This document shows, piece after piece, positions 49,701-63,549 of a stretch of 64,000 nucleotides of DNA. The first letter of the stretch is position 1. Each line of letters begins with the position of its first letter. The stretch spans positions 5,575,276 through 5,639,275 of the forward strand of contig NC_050472.1 in NCBI RefSeq assembly GCF_013373865.1, read 5' to 3'. A program made the translations under genes and the position numbers. The notes below the pieces were generated by a model. It ran no database searches. It was not told the DNA's origin and worked only from the letters and a program-made list of their open reading frames with translations. This DNA comes from Monomorium pharaonis. Lineage: Eukaryota > Arthropoda > Insecta > Hymenoptera > Formicidae.

Positions 49701-52700
49701 TCAAATATCAAGCGCGTCGCGGTACGTATCGCGATGTCAAAGCGAGACGTCGTGCTTTCACGTTTCGTAACGAAACACGACGGTGCAAAGATACGGAGGC
49801 TGACAGGAGAGGCACGACAGGATGGCAGGAGGCGAAGATGGTGGTGGTGATGGTGGAGGGTGAGGAGGAAGAGGAAAAAGAGAAAAAGAGACGAAGACGG
49901 AATCTTGATTTAATATTCCGCATGAAGGACTCTTCGTCGAGAGCTTTTACACGCTCGACGCGAGCTTTTCAGCGTCTACCAGAATATGAACAAGAAACGG
50001 CACGTGATGATAACGCTGAAGAACTTTACGTTGCATTTCCCGCATTGTATTTGGAGGGAACGCGAGGGAAAAAAAAGGGCGGGTAGTTGACAAACTTGTG
50101 AGCGACCCGACTACTTTGGTTATTTTTTATGTTTCATACTCACTTGGATATCATTTTCATTATTAATAATAATTTTGCTTTTTAATCAGACAAATGAGTT
50201 CAAAGCTATTCCACGTTTTAGAAATTGCTGACATTCATCAACTGTTACGCGGAGCGTTCCGAGTTCCTTAGATTCCTCCCCAATGATTCTTTTGTCAGAT
50301 GCAAACAATGCGAATCAGACCATTCTTCCCTTTCACTCCCTTTTTTTTCTTCGCAAATAATAATGTTCACGTCAGCTCCCCCTGCCCACCCCAACAGGTA
50401 AAGCATAATTGCGACCTCGGGTCCCGTTAAGATTTTATCGGGTCGGTCGACACCTGCTGTAGAAGAGTAATGGTCAATCGTGAATAACGGGCTCCGTGTC
50501 CGTACGGATTGGGTCAGTGAGGGCAGCGCGGCGAGAGCCCTTTCGTCCTTTGTCCCGAGAAACTCCCCGTGACTAATTCCGCCGGGCGGAAACGGCGCGC
50601 ATTTTTGCGCGCGTGCGTTCTCCCATTAATTAAGGGGACCGGGAGGCACCACACGCGGAGAGAGTGCGCCCTCCGATAAAAACCTTTCCGCCGCACCAAC
50701 ATAAAATCCCCCGGGGAGGGTGACGACGACTAGGACGACGGCGACGTGGGCGACGGGATGCGGCACGGAGATAGTCGGAATATCGTGGTGCGAGTGTCAC
50801 GAGGCTCGAAATCTCCAGGTATATACACGCGCGTCATTATGACAATCCGGACATTGGGGAAGGGAGGAAGGGGCATGTAGGCAAAAGCGCGATGGGCAGT
50901 TATCCTCCGGAATTCCGCGATTCGATGGCATATCTGGATTACCTAAATTATAATTAACGCTACTTACACTCAACTCCCTTGGGCCCCTATAGCGATATGA
51001 ACGTGGGAAGTGTGCAATGTGCATCTCGTAATTATGTTATTATAGTACGGCCACTACGGTTCGATTTAATCTTGTGTTTCTACGAAATTAAAGATACATT
51101 GTATAAGATACATTAGATCCGTTTCTAAAAATATATACATATCACGTACTTCTTTAACCATTAAAATCCAATCCAATAGATAAAATTTTACTTGACATGT
51201 TTACGGTAAAAGAGAAGATAAATTAATGTATTTAAAATAATTAATTTATATAAAAGAGAATTTCGAATATTTTTCTCTTTTTCTTTGTTTGGACATATTT
51301 TATTGATAGTGAGTGATGCCGGTGACGCTTTCATTAAATTCTAAAGCATTAAAAACAAATTATGCCACAGAAAATATGTGTATTAAGTAAAGGAGAATAT
51401 TATTTTTATCTCTCTGAAAATATTTAATAATTTAGAAATTCCCCTGACTTTGTTCCCCTTACGGCTCTTCTAAAGAGCACACGCGGCGTTCGGATCAGGG
51501 GAGAGGGCAAGAAATTATCGCGCAAATGGTCATTTAATTATGCAAGATGGTCCATGGTCGAAACGGCTTGGTCATGAATCAGAGTGCAAAGTTGTGTACT
51601 GATCAGTCCGTCTGTCGTGAACCGCGAAATACATTGAACTAAACTCGCTTGCCCTAACTCGCCTCGGTCATTAGTCATTGCTTAGGTCTCCAGTTTCGGG
51701 CGATCAGAATGGGTTACTGGGGTACGATTTACAGCCTCACGGGAGTTTTGTTTGCCGCGCGCTACTATGACTCGAGCGCGTAACTCAACCGCTCGGATTT
51801 AATCCTAGTCTCTCGTTAACCGCGAAGGGACGGCTAAAAGCCGTCGGGTGTTTCTTTTCGCATTCACCCGGGTATCAAATAATTGCTTCGCGTAATTTAG
51901 TCTAAGATTGCAATTGCAACAATTTTTGTCACTTAATACGCAGAATATCAGTTTTGCTACGCGAATTTCCTACATCGAAAGTCATTCGGAAAACCGTCGG
52001 TGGTTCCATATTTTCGATCATCTGTCGCTTGGAGACCATTGTCGCTAAAGGGAAGACTGGTCCAGCGCGCGCTACATCCCTCCTCGAGGATCTCACTGAC
52101 GCACTCCGTGCGGCTCCCACGCCCGGCGATCTGCACGTGAGGTTCGGGCAAATTGCGTGCGCGCTCCACCGCGCCGATTCTGTAACGGACAGGCGCGTTA
52201 CTCGTGCGTGCGGACGGGGCCTCCCGGGTAATGAACGCATGACGATCCGCGGCTAATCGTCGCCCGGAGGAGTCGCCGAGACGTGAACCGCTCGCGTATC
52301 GCCCGGTCGACCTCTCCGCTCGATGCGCATCGACGTCCTTTGATCTGGGCGACGGGCCAATAACGATTCGCCCTTGCCACGCCGCTACCGTGATTAATAG
52401 ATCGCCGCTCTCGGGCTTCGAGCGTAAGGACGGCACGGCACGGACTGCAACAGCAATGAGCTGCAAGTGCAAGTGCATGGGAGACGTTGTTAATGCGAAA
52501 CAGAAAGGTAATAGAACCGATTGCTGGACTGTTGACCTTCTCTCTACGCGGTTTATCGGTTTTCACGGTCGATACATTCGGGTTGATAAAAATCAATGGT
52601 TACGGTGAGCGTATTTCACGCTTAGAGATGTTCGTTGCGAGGTTTAAAATTTACATACAATGTATTGTAGAAAGTTAAAGAGGAAAGATCGAGGTAAACT

Positions 52701-52890
52701 TTTGTTAAGAAGAAATTTAGATATTCTGAAATAATTCGTAAATGATTCTGCTGTTTAAATTAATGATAATTTTCCGTCTATAGTTTTGACAATGAGCCGG
52801 TGCATCTGTTAACATAAATTTATTTTCTACAATTCAAGGGAGAGCGTGTAGTGAAACTGAAATCATTCGTGCAGTAAGATCGTAATGAAT

Positions 52891-53310
52891 ACACGGAAAA
52901 AAAGAATATTCTTGTTTTGACAATATCTCCAGTTTTCAAAACGGAAATCTTGAAATGAGATTATATCGCGTTAAATCAAAAAGATTTGTTTGAATGAAGA
53001 TTTATTTCAAAATTTTATATAGTTTAACCAAGAAAATAATATTCTTGCTATTTAAGAATAATTTTCTTGAATGAGAAAGAAAAATATTGAATAGAAAATA
53101 CTACATGTTTAAATCGAAGATTATAATTTTCTTAGAATAAAATTATCAAAACAATTCTATCATATATTTAAAATAATACCATAATATCTTGAAATTCAAG
53201 ATTTTCAAATTCTTCTAAGAAGATTATATATTGTTGCTTGTATATGAAACGAGGATTCGCGTTACTTTGAATACATAAGTTTCAATTTGAGAGTAATTTT
53301 TTTTCCGTGT
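52891..53310. mobile_element. MITE-like element, 420 bp, 13-bp terminal inverted repeats
   Basis: Begins acacggaaaaaaa and ends ttttttttccgtgt, exact inverted repeats over 13 bp. The interior is AT-rich with many partial inverted repeats around gaatattctt and has no open frame of note. Confidence 0.6.
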
Positions 53311-56300
53311 AGACATAATTAATTGCGTGTATATCGAGCCAATGCGAGCTCGATAAATATGGTGGTAGGCAACGTTAAACGCTTAAGCCGCGCCGATGAA
53401 AAATTTATGAAACACCCTTCATGTTTTTCATAAAAGACGCGAGTCGTGCGGAATAAAATTCGCGCAGCTGGCGCGTTTCTCGCGGTATTCGAAAGTAGAA
53501 TGGCGAGGGATGTCGGCGCCGCTATCTCTCCCCCCCCCCCTTCCACCCTCCTTCCCTTCCCCCTCTCTCAATCCCCTTGTCGTCTCTCCACCGTTATGAG
53601 CTGACGACCGCGCTTCGTAACGAGGAATTATAGCTGGAACCGACACCGGAGTCTGTACAGAATCCAACGAGCATGAATTTCACCCGATTATCGGATACGC
53701 GTGGCCCATGCTAAATACCAGTTCGGACGCTGCAAGTGAAATAGTAGAAATCCATTAAAGGGCTCTGTACGGACACTCTGCCGGGCACTACCGGGTAGTA
53801 CGTTATTTCCCGAACCATCGACGTCCAGCGGCGTGTTAATTAAAGAACGAAATCTCGAATTAATTATTACCGATTAAATGCGCAGACGTTCCTACATTAA
53901 ATTGATACATTTAAATATATTTTACGGTGAAACGGAAAGAACTGTAAACTTTAACGAAACTGTAAATCGTGCCGTATGATACTCTCTTCTCTTCCCGTGT
54001 ATTAGGTTTATTAAGCATTTTCGGGGTAAATAAATGTTAGTTAAGTTCCCTTAGCATTCCCTTTCAACGGCGTGTAAAATATCGCCGCGAATTTCCGCGC
54101 GACTAAAATAATATACGCCTGGGTTATTGTAAAAAGAGCCACGGAGAGGAGCGAGGGAGATATCGTTTTCCTCCGTGCCGCAATTTATGAAACACAGTGT
54201 GTGCACAGCGGCGGAGCCTACAACGCTTCCGTCCCCCGCGCTCGATTCAACCCTTTCCACAAAATACCGCGGCCACTGTGTTTTTCCACCCTTCCGATCG
54301 TATTCTATCTCGCGGCCGCAACCGCGGTGTCGTTCCGCGCGCAGGCATCCGTATACACAAATACGCACGTGTGCGTGTCGCCGCAATAAATATGCGTGAG
54401 CGATAGGAGATTAATCGCGCACCGTAAACAGAGATTACCTTCCAACGCGAATTAGCCTTGGCGAGTGATTCGGAAGGATAGCCCGGCGGGAACAATGAAA
54501 CCGTACGCGACACAAAGCCGGGGATTTAAAAACAAAAAATTTAACTGTTTGCTTTTTTAAACGCCATTTCTCTCTCTCTTAAAAAAAAAAAAAAAATACA
54601 CAGTACTCTAAAAGTTATAAGAGAATTGCTCGAAAAATTCTGTGAAAGTGTAGCAAAACTTTTCTTTGCAGACAACAAATTAAGTTAAAAGTAACTAACC
54701 TAAATTGAAGTCCGAAACCTTTTAACCTAAATTAAAAGTAACTTTTTCTTTATATTAACCCGTCCATAACCAATCTTATTTTTATTTGCTCCATAAACAA
54801 CCTGAGTTTTTCCTTCTAGTTCAAATTTTTTTACTGCATTCTAAGCTTTTAAAAAATCTAGAAAAATTCAATTATTTTTCAATACATCTGCTACATTACC
54901 AAGTTATTTAATTCAAATGTAAAAACCTTTTAATAAAAATTAAACTTAAATGATGTAAAATTTTAGAAAATTGCACTTGTGCTAAACAAGACTTATTAGA
55001 TTATTGCCTATGGAGGGTTAATTTATGACAAAAGCAAACTAAAAAAAATTAAATGTAAACAAGAGTTATATTATATTATAAATATTTAACTAGCTCTAGT
55101 TACATATACAGTTTGTATTTTAAAAAATCTATGGGCTATTTTATATCTATTTTTCCACCCCGAGTAAAATTCTTCGCAGTCATCCCCCTTTGAATCACGG
55201 CGGTTTCGTTCGCGATTGTTTTTTATGGCACTAATGATCGATGTCATCGAGCGTGTCTCCACGTACCACCAGGTTGTTTGCGACGCCGTGTCGCGACGCG
55301 ACACGGCGCGACGCGTCGCGTCGTGGCGCCGTAAGATCCGGGAGGGTAGAATTTTCCTCTCCGTCTCTTTCACTCCTCGGCCCTTCGCGCTCCCTTCGCC
55401 GCCGGTCCTCGCCTACCCTCTATCATTCATCCCTGACGCCTTCGAATTTACTTCGGCCACCCCCGAGGGTTCTCTCTCTATCTCTATCTCTCTCTCTCTC
55501 TTTCTTTCTCTCGTTTCGGCGTATTGATGTATCGTCGCGCTCGGATTCGCATTACACCTCGGAAAACGCGTTGATCAATGTTCCGCGACCGTCGTGAAAG
55601 AGTGGATGCATGCGAAAGGTATAGTTTCTGGATCGTATCGGGTTGCGATTCGGGACGGATTATTGATTGTCGAGTCGGCTCCGGGATTTCGGGATGGAAT
55701 CGTAACCGCGTCTTGTAACTCGATATTATATTCCGTTAAGGAAATATGTGTTAGTTAACCGATATGAAAACTAACATACAAATAGAATGTTAGAAATAAA
55801 AAATAGAAATCGATAAAAATGTAACTTTCTTATTAAGTCCTTTAAAATATAATCTCTAATCAATTAAAACTACACATTCTTATAATTAATATTACTAAAA
55901 AGATATTTAATTTGATGAGTCACGACGCTGTTTTTTAAAACGCATGCAAAGGTTTGCATTTGACGTTGCCATGTTATTAAAAAGTATATTTTATGAAAGA
56001 AAATGTTCTCATTTTTTAAAAGTATTTCTTCCAAAACAAAATTCTGCTGTAATTTTTACTGAAACATTTCATCAAAGTAATTCAGCAAAATCTCTCATAA
56101 CAATGTTCTCATTTCTAAAAATAATTATTTTACTTAATCATTAAGTTACATAAAATTTCATTATTTCTTGTTCATTGTTCAGCTTTTCAATTGCGACACC
56201 AAATTGATCTCACTAAATCAAATAAATATTGATCTACCTATTGCAATTATTGTCCTAACATCAACGTAATTCACGAGAGAAATTAAAATGTAAACAGCGC

Positions 56301-59300
56301 AAGACGCCGTGAAATCCGTATACGTGAGTACTCGATTAGAATGCAAATCGAGAGAAACGTCAGAGAAAGCGAGAGAGAGAGAAAGAAAGAGACAGATTGC
56401 CCTTGTATGCGTTTTGATAGCGTTACGCGATAAGGAGGTCCTTTGTTGTCCCGACGGTTGTTTCGTTACCGCGAGGGTGCGGATCTCGCCGATGAATCGA
56501 TGCTAACGGCGCGTGTGATGCGAATCTGCATAACTAATCGCCGGCCTTTGCGGCAAGCGGCGTTTTTCGAGCCCCGAGTAAAGTCGTTAGGTTCCCTTTG
56601 AGACGCAAATTCGAGACCGGGAACAGAACCGATGGCGGCGCGTCGCCGCAAAGACGCGGCGAGAGAGATACTCACCGACCGAACCGCCGCACTTAGAGCG
56701 TCGTTTGCACTTTTGTCCGCGAGACACGGTGCTGAGGTGTTGCTGAAAGTAACCGCAAAACGCGCGAGTCGCAACCGCGCGGGATAAAGTCACGGGAATT
56801 TCAAAGTGCGACAACCACTTCCGGCAGGTACACGACTTTACGATGTCGCGAGATCTGCTTGCGACACTGTAGCGAAAGACGAGGGGATAACTTTCCTTCT
56901 TTATTACGACGTTAAAATATACTGTTATAATAACAAAAAACATTACGAGATACAATAATAATTAACAATAAGACATCACCGAATTCCCTGTACTGGTCTC
57001 AAGAAAATTTCTAGTACCGTTCCATTTTAATTAATTATTAGAGAAATCATATTTCTAGAGCAAATATTCATCTTTTTTATATTTTGCACGTTATTTTTTA
57101 TTATTGTAGACTAATAAATATTTTGTGGCTCAGCCGTTTCATCCGGAACGTCGATCCTCTTTCTTTTTTCATCTACGTGACTGTCAGAAATTACGCGAGG
57201 GCCGTCATGAGGATTAGACACGTTTCTTGCGGCAACGGCCCGAGGTTTTGCAGAGCGCTCAAACGCCAAACTGAAAAGAAACCCCCTCGCTAACGCTCGC
57301 TCTCTCTCTTTCTAATCCTGCGAAAGTCATCTCGATCGTGCGCTCCCGCGTACGTTTCCGAGCCGCGGATGTCGGCCGCAGGAATATATTCTCACATGAT
57401 AAAAACAGAGGCAATTTGCCAAAACGTCGGCTTGATGGCCGCTCGACAGACAGGCCCACGACGCGAGGGTTACGTTGCTCTCGGTACTTGAAGGTTTAGG
57501 GGTTTTCAGAGGAGGGCGGAGATACAGGGCGAAGGAAGGTCGACGACGGCGCCAACGAGGAGGCGACGTAACGTTAACGTAGGGACGACGGATATAGAAC
57601 CGCCCTCTCCTTTCGAAAGGACCAGGAAGGGTCCAGGGATAGGGAGGATGGATCTCGTAGGAGGAAAGTGGGATGTAAATTGCTCGCACGTACATTAGTC
57701 ATCATCACTCGCAGCCCTTACCTCAACTTTGTTCGAGGAAAGTGCCGGCCCACTCTCTCTCTCTCTCCCTCCTCCTTCCTCACTCTCCTTAACCTTTTCC
57801 TCATCTGCCTCGTATGCCGTCATCGTCGACGTGTCGTCTACTCAACTCGCTTCTCCCTTCGGTCCTCCATCGATCTCCTCTCCCCCGTTCTCTTTTGTAC
57901 TTGCACTTTCGTGACACTTTCGCCCGGCCGCATTCAACCGCGGTGGCTTTTTCACGAGATTTCTTAGTATCCATTTCGTTCTAAGTATAGAACTCTGTTC
58001 ACTTGTCGGACCTACTTCAAGACGTCGCACGCGAGTTCGAGGAACGTTTAATTTGTGCTGCTGCTGCTGATTTCTATGTACGTACGCTGACTTTGCGCAA
58101 GTTTAATTATCCTAACTCTCTGAAATTTTTCTGGAAATTCGCCAAGTCAAATCTTGTCACGTTTACGGTATCGGCTTTTACGCGTATTATATGCCACCGA
58201 CAAACTCTCTCTCTCTCTCTCTCTCTCTCCCTTTCTCTTTCTTGACAAACCGTAACGGCGTTAATTTATTCGGCGTCTACAATCTACGTTACGTGGCTTT
58301 TCTCCTCGGGAACGGAATTTCCCTTCTGTCTCGCCGTCATCCTCGCCTTGTGCGCCGGTGGGTAAACGACGCTTGTCTAACTTCTATAGAAATACATTTC
58401 ACCGTGGAGGGAATTGCTAACAAGTTGCGCGCCGGCTTCCCACTGAAGTTTCGTTTCGCTCTCCCCGATCGTCTTCGGAACACGCGGCGTTTTCCTCTGA
58501 TCCGAGAAGAAGCCATATCGCTTCGGCTCCTCGGAATATTAATTTACGAAGTTCGCGGTAGGTTGGGAAAAACGCAGAACCAACAACCACGGGGAAATAA
58601 CGAAAAGTGACCTAAAAACAAAACACCGTCGTTTTTTTCACCCTTTCTATCTCCACACTTGTGTGTATGCGTCCTCGTGAAACATTTATTCTTGTAAAAA
58701 AAAAAAATACATCCGCACAGGAGCAACTGGAAAAAAATGTCGAACGATACTGAAAAAATATTTTCGACGTACTGCGTTCTCTCTTTTTTTTTTTTTAACA
58801 TTCAATTTCTCGTTGGGAGGTATTTTAATACCTTCATCAGTGTTTTTCATCCGCGCCGCGTAATTAATTCTTCAATATAATTTTAAAGCCAAGCCAATTC
58901 GCGAGGGCGCCGGCAATTATTCACCGGATCACCGATTGATCTCGGCGGGGGACTGACATTAATAATTACCGCGAGTAAATGCGCGGTCGGGTTTTCAGGT
59001 GCAAACACACAATGTTAATTAAGCGCTCGCGGCGGCGCGGCGGCGTCGCTCTAGCGCTTGACGCAAAAATCTCTTCATTATAACTTTCACCGGAGATTTC
59101 GGAGCGACGAAGGAGCGATGAAGTAGCTGCTCCCAGGAAGAGCCAGCGGAATCACTTTCTTCCTTTGGGACCTTCCTGGATATTCTGCCGTCCTGGCGAG
59201 TAAAGCGGTACTCCGTAGTAGTTTCGAAAGCAATTACGATTTCCAGAAGGCGGACAGCGTAATTGAATATTACGCGAGCGGAAACCGCTTTCCTTCTCTT

Positions 59301-59315
59301 CGGTAAGAGAAGAAG

Positions 59316-59317
59316 TG

Positions 59318-59362
<45 letters not shown>
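59316..59362. repeat. Compound (GC)n(GA)n microsatellite
   Basis: About eight GC units run directly into about 15 GA units. Confidence 0.95.
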
Positions 59363-59363
<1 letters not shown>

Positions 59364-59995
59364 GAACAGAGGCTCTATAAACTCGACTATAAATTTTAAA
59401 AGTTTTTCGTAGAAGATGCGGGCAAATCGGCGCCTACGATATCCCTCTCCCCCTCTCCCTTGAGGTCTCTTATTAAAAGTATTTTACCGAAAGTGCGGTA
59501 GAGCCGCCGTAACGATTTGCATTCTCTGAAAGAGAATTATACGCGACTTCGAATTATGCAAAGTGCATAATACTTAAACTTCTTGTTATTCGCGGGTTTT
59601 TTATTAATACGCTGTCCATCTCGCAAATTATTCCGTTTTTTTATACACGACGTGGCAGTACGTTAACTTTAACGTTAAATCTTGTCAGAAGACAGTGCCA
59701 ACTTTATTTTTATAATGATTATAAGATTAATATAAATGTATTATTATATGAATATTTAGAACACACATACACAAATGTATATTTAATTTATCACACAATG
59801 TACAATACAATATTTTTCTTCTTTAATTTTTCAAACAATGGATTAACATTCAGGTCTTCCTATTTAATTAAAAAGTTCTATACCGTTTATACACCTTGCT
59901 AGCATCTGTTTCTCTCTTTCGTACATTCTTGTCATTCCGTATTGTCACTTTCTTGGACACTAATAAAGATTCAGACACTTTTAAGGGTTGTATAC

Positions 59996-59996
<1 letters not shown>

Positions 59997-60039
<43 letters not shown>
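59997..60039. repeat. (GA)n microsatellite
   Basis: Nearly uninterrupted GA run of about 19 units. Confidence 0.95.
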
Positions 60040-60041
<2 letters not shown>

Positions 60042-61929
60042 TTTTGGCATCGAGAGACCGTTTCCGCAAAGAGACGAGGGCGAAAGTTCCGCGAGAGTTA
60101 TCGTAGCACAAAATTTTAATCCCACCCTCGTCCTTCCCTTAAGTTTCCCTTTACGGTCGAAGTGCTTTCCCGCCACGGGAAAAGGGAGGCGGATAAGAAG
60201 TTGCAAAACGGGAAACAAAGAATATTAGCGCGATTAAGCGGGAGTCCTGCGGCGTACGCGGCCGGGGCTGTCCTTTCGTTTATTCCGGTCCAAAATGGGG
60301 CTGCGACGACCTTCCCGTCGAGCTCCATTCGGAGGAAGTAACGACCCGGAGAAAGCGTTTGTCGGAGCTTTTTCGGCTGTTTCGGCCCCCTCGCATCGAT
60401 GGAAATTCCCGAGTAATTTCAATGGGCGAGGCCGTCATCGTCAGAGAGAAGGAAAAAAATAACGAAGGCGCATCCTGCAGACGTCGAATTAAAAACACGG
60501 GGCAGGCTCGATTTCTTTGAGAATCCGCCGGTGGAAATACTTCTGAAGATTTCACTTTGTTTTCATTAGAGATTTCCGCGCTCGAGAATCTGTCACGGAT
60601 CAAAAGAGTTCGTGACGTCAATACGACGTTTTTTTCACGCAGAGCGTTTCCAGTTGTTCGCACTTCGTTTTAAACACAGATTCTTTGACTAGAACCTTTA
60701 AGTAGATTGCCATCTCAAAAGAAAGAGACACCGATAATTAGAAGTTCAGGAATTTTCATAAAGAATCAGACAAAGGTACACAAAAGGTAATCGACGTCAG
60801 ATACTTATTTTAAATATATCTACACATAAAGAATCTCTTTATTTAAATTGAATTCGATTGTTACATTTTAAAATAAAATTAATCAAAACAGAGAGAATCA
60901 TAAAGCAACAATTTTATCAAAAAACATATTTTATCAATCTATTAAAACAATCTATTTTTTCATATCTATTAAAATTCAAGTTATATGTGTTATATGTTAC
61001 ATTATCGCACAATAAACAATTTAATTAAAAATGTTGTACAATTTTTCCAATCTATTAAAATTAAAATTATATTGTATATATGTATTATATGTATATCATA
61101 TATGTATTATATCTTATATGTATTATCGCACAATAAACAAATTTATTAAAGTTATTTAAGAATTATTAAAAAACTCTAGTGTTTCCCTGATCGTACCATC
61201 TTCGTATAACGCCGCCGTCATTCTCGTTATCTCGCGGCAACTTCCTCACCCAGCGATCTCCAATGATCCGACAAAGTTCTTCCGACAGGCTGCTGGCAGG
61301 CTTACGCTCAAGTAAGATACTTAATCGATAATCGTGCCTGCACTCTCGCGAGGGAAGAGGCTTTCCCGTGGAAAGCTCCGTCTCCGGCTGAGCGGGGGTG
61401 GCCTCCCGCGGGAATGAATGACTGATGAGGATCCGCGTCCCTCCCTTCTCTTTGCAGGAAGCGGGATTCCGGCCGCGCGGCAATTCTAAGATTCACTTTA
61501 CGGCGACGTCCGAGATAAATTGCGGCCGCATGGAAATATCAACGATACGTCAACGCCGTGGAAAGCGGCGCGCACCCCGGTTATTATTGTCCGCTCGCGT
61601 CATTATGCAGTCGGATAATTGACGGCTGTCATGGCAACATCCGAATGTGCCACGGAATTATTCCTGTAACTTTCCGGGAAAAAAGTGCGGGAGATTGCCG
61701 TGAAAATAAGAATTTTTTTTTTTTAACGACCGTGAACTCTCTGGCGGAGATTTAAAGCAGTATTTTTTAACAAAAAATAAAAAGAAATGTATTTTATTAC
61801 TTGTACTTTTTATTTATGTAAAATATGAAAAGTAAATGCAAACGTGGAGCACGTAAAAATCTTTATTCAATAATTTTCACATAACTCTTACCTCTTTCCC
61901 TACAAAACAATATTAAAAATAAAGTTTCA

Positions 61930-62135
61930 GTACACTGAGAAAAAAATACTGTTGATTTGACAAAATTTTACAATTGTTTTGTCAGTTCAAAAATTTATGC
62001 ATTTAACTTAAATGCACAAATTTCAATTCACGTATTCATATTCGTATATTCAGTTATAACTGAAATATATAAATACATGAATAGATCCAATTTATTTGCA
62101 AAATTTAGTCAAATTATCTTTTTTTTCTCAGTATA
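61930..62135. mobile_element. MITE-like element, ~205 bp, ~45-bp imperfect terminal inverted repeats
   Basis: The left end reads tacactgagaaaaaaa and the right end, reversed, tatactgagaaaaaaaa. The similarity continues inward (gatttgacaaaattttacaa against aatttgactaaattttgcaa). Confidence 0.6.
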
Positions 62136-63513
62136 CATTTTATATTATTTCAAAAAATATACTTGAAATATATCATATAAAAAAAGGCACTACACTCTCC
62201 GAGGCAACCGAGCGGAATAAGAGCAATACGTTCGCGCAAATCTAACTCCCATTCCCGTGCGGTACTTCCCCCTTTATTCGGCAAAAAGTCACATCATCTA
62301 GATGGAGGCTATACCGAGATGTGATACGCGTTTAGATCTTCGCGGATACCGGCCGCCCTATTGTGCGCCCTCTCGACAAACGCGTTCTCGCGTTTCGCTT
62401 TATCGAGACAGCGTTTCGCGGCTTTTAAACGCGAGCCTCGTTTTTGCCAACGCCGAAGGCTACGGGTTAATATCGACGTGTCCTACCACCCATCCCCAAT
62501 GAGCTTCCTCTTCGATGGGCGGAAAAGCCCGGTGGCGTCGCGACGGCGCCACGCGCATTGACAATCTCTTCGCGCGCGACTCTCTCTCTCTCTCTTACGG
62601 CCGTCCGATACATTTTCGTGCTGTTATTGTTACGACTGTCGATTCGCGTCGCCATTGCCGCCCACAAATTTGCCATTATTCGCTATAGGATCTCTTTTCA
62701 CCACTCCAACGCGCCGTACAGTTTTTCCGAGCTTTGCGCGTTCGACAACTATTACCGATACTGAAGCGAAACGACGCCAATATGGGGCCAATATCAATCT
62801 AATAGATACTGCGAATAATGCATAAAAAATTGAAGAATCCAAGCACAGCGCGAGCGTAGGATCATTGCATCAGCTAAGGAACAAATAAGATATTCACGAT
62901 ATATACTGTAAATTATAGCATGTATATTAAAAAAAAAAAATCACTAAATAACTGCATGTTTATTCTTTCTAAAAATATCATGTTACTTTTGAAAAATAAG
63001 GGAAAAAATGGTTTTAATTAAAACAGCGAAAACATGCAAACAATACCGATCGATAACCGGCGTGCAAGTTTTCATTAAAAAAAAAAAAAAAGAATAAATA
63101 CATGAAAAAATATTTAAAAAATAGCTTTTTAACAACAATAATAATAAATTTTTTAAAAGTATTATATTTTACATAAAAATAGTTGTTTACTGGAGATTGT
63201 TGACTGGTGCAGTGAACCTAATTTAATTTGTAAAATTACTCGTTGTTAACGAAATGTATAATCATTTTATTACATTAAATTGATTTGTCGTTTAAATTTA
63301 TAATTGCGTGTCTGAAGGAACAATTAATATCGAGTACGCATATTACATTTATTTATATTACAATTATGTTGTAATAATGTTAATTAATATTTCATTCACG
63401 TTAAAATGAAAGTGAAATAAATTAAAATAAAGAGTTGTGTTACACTAAAGTTATATTTTTCAGATTTACCGTCCGCATAATCTCTTGCACGTCGCGCGGA
63501 ACTTGAAAAAGAG

Positions 63514-63516
63514 AAG

Positions 63517-63548
<32 letters not shown>
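63514..63548. repeat. (GA)n microsatellite
   Basis: GA run of about 15 units with one interruption. Confidence 0.9.

Positions 63549-63549
<1 letters not shown>

Noticed and set aside
49619..50086. 155-codon plus-strand open frame
   Set aside because: Lysine/arginine/glutamate low complexity in a purine-rich stretch, no family resemblance and no flanking exons.
51957..52478. 173-codon minus-strand open frame, overlapped by a 100-codon plus-strand frame
   Set aside because: Both strands are open across the same GC-rich block, with no recognisable domain, no convincing splice partners and Arg/Ser/Ala-biased composition.
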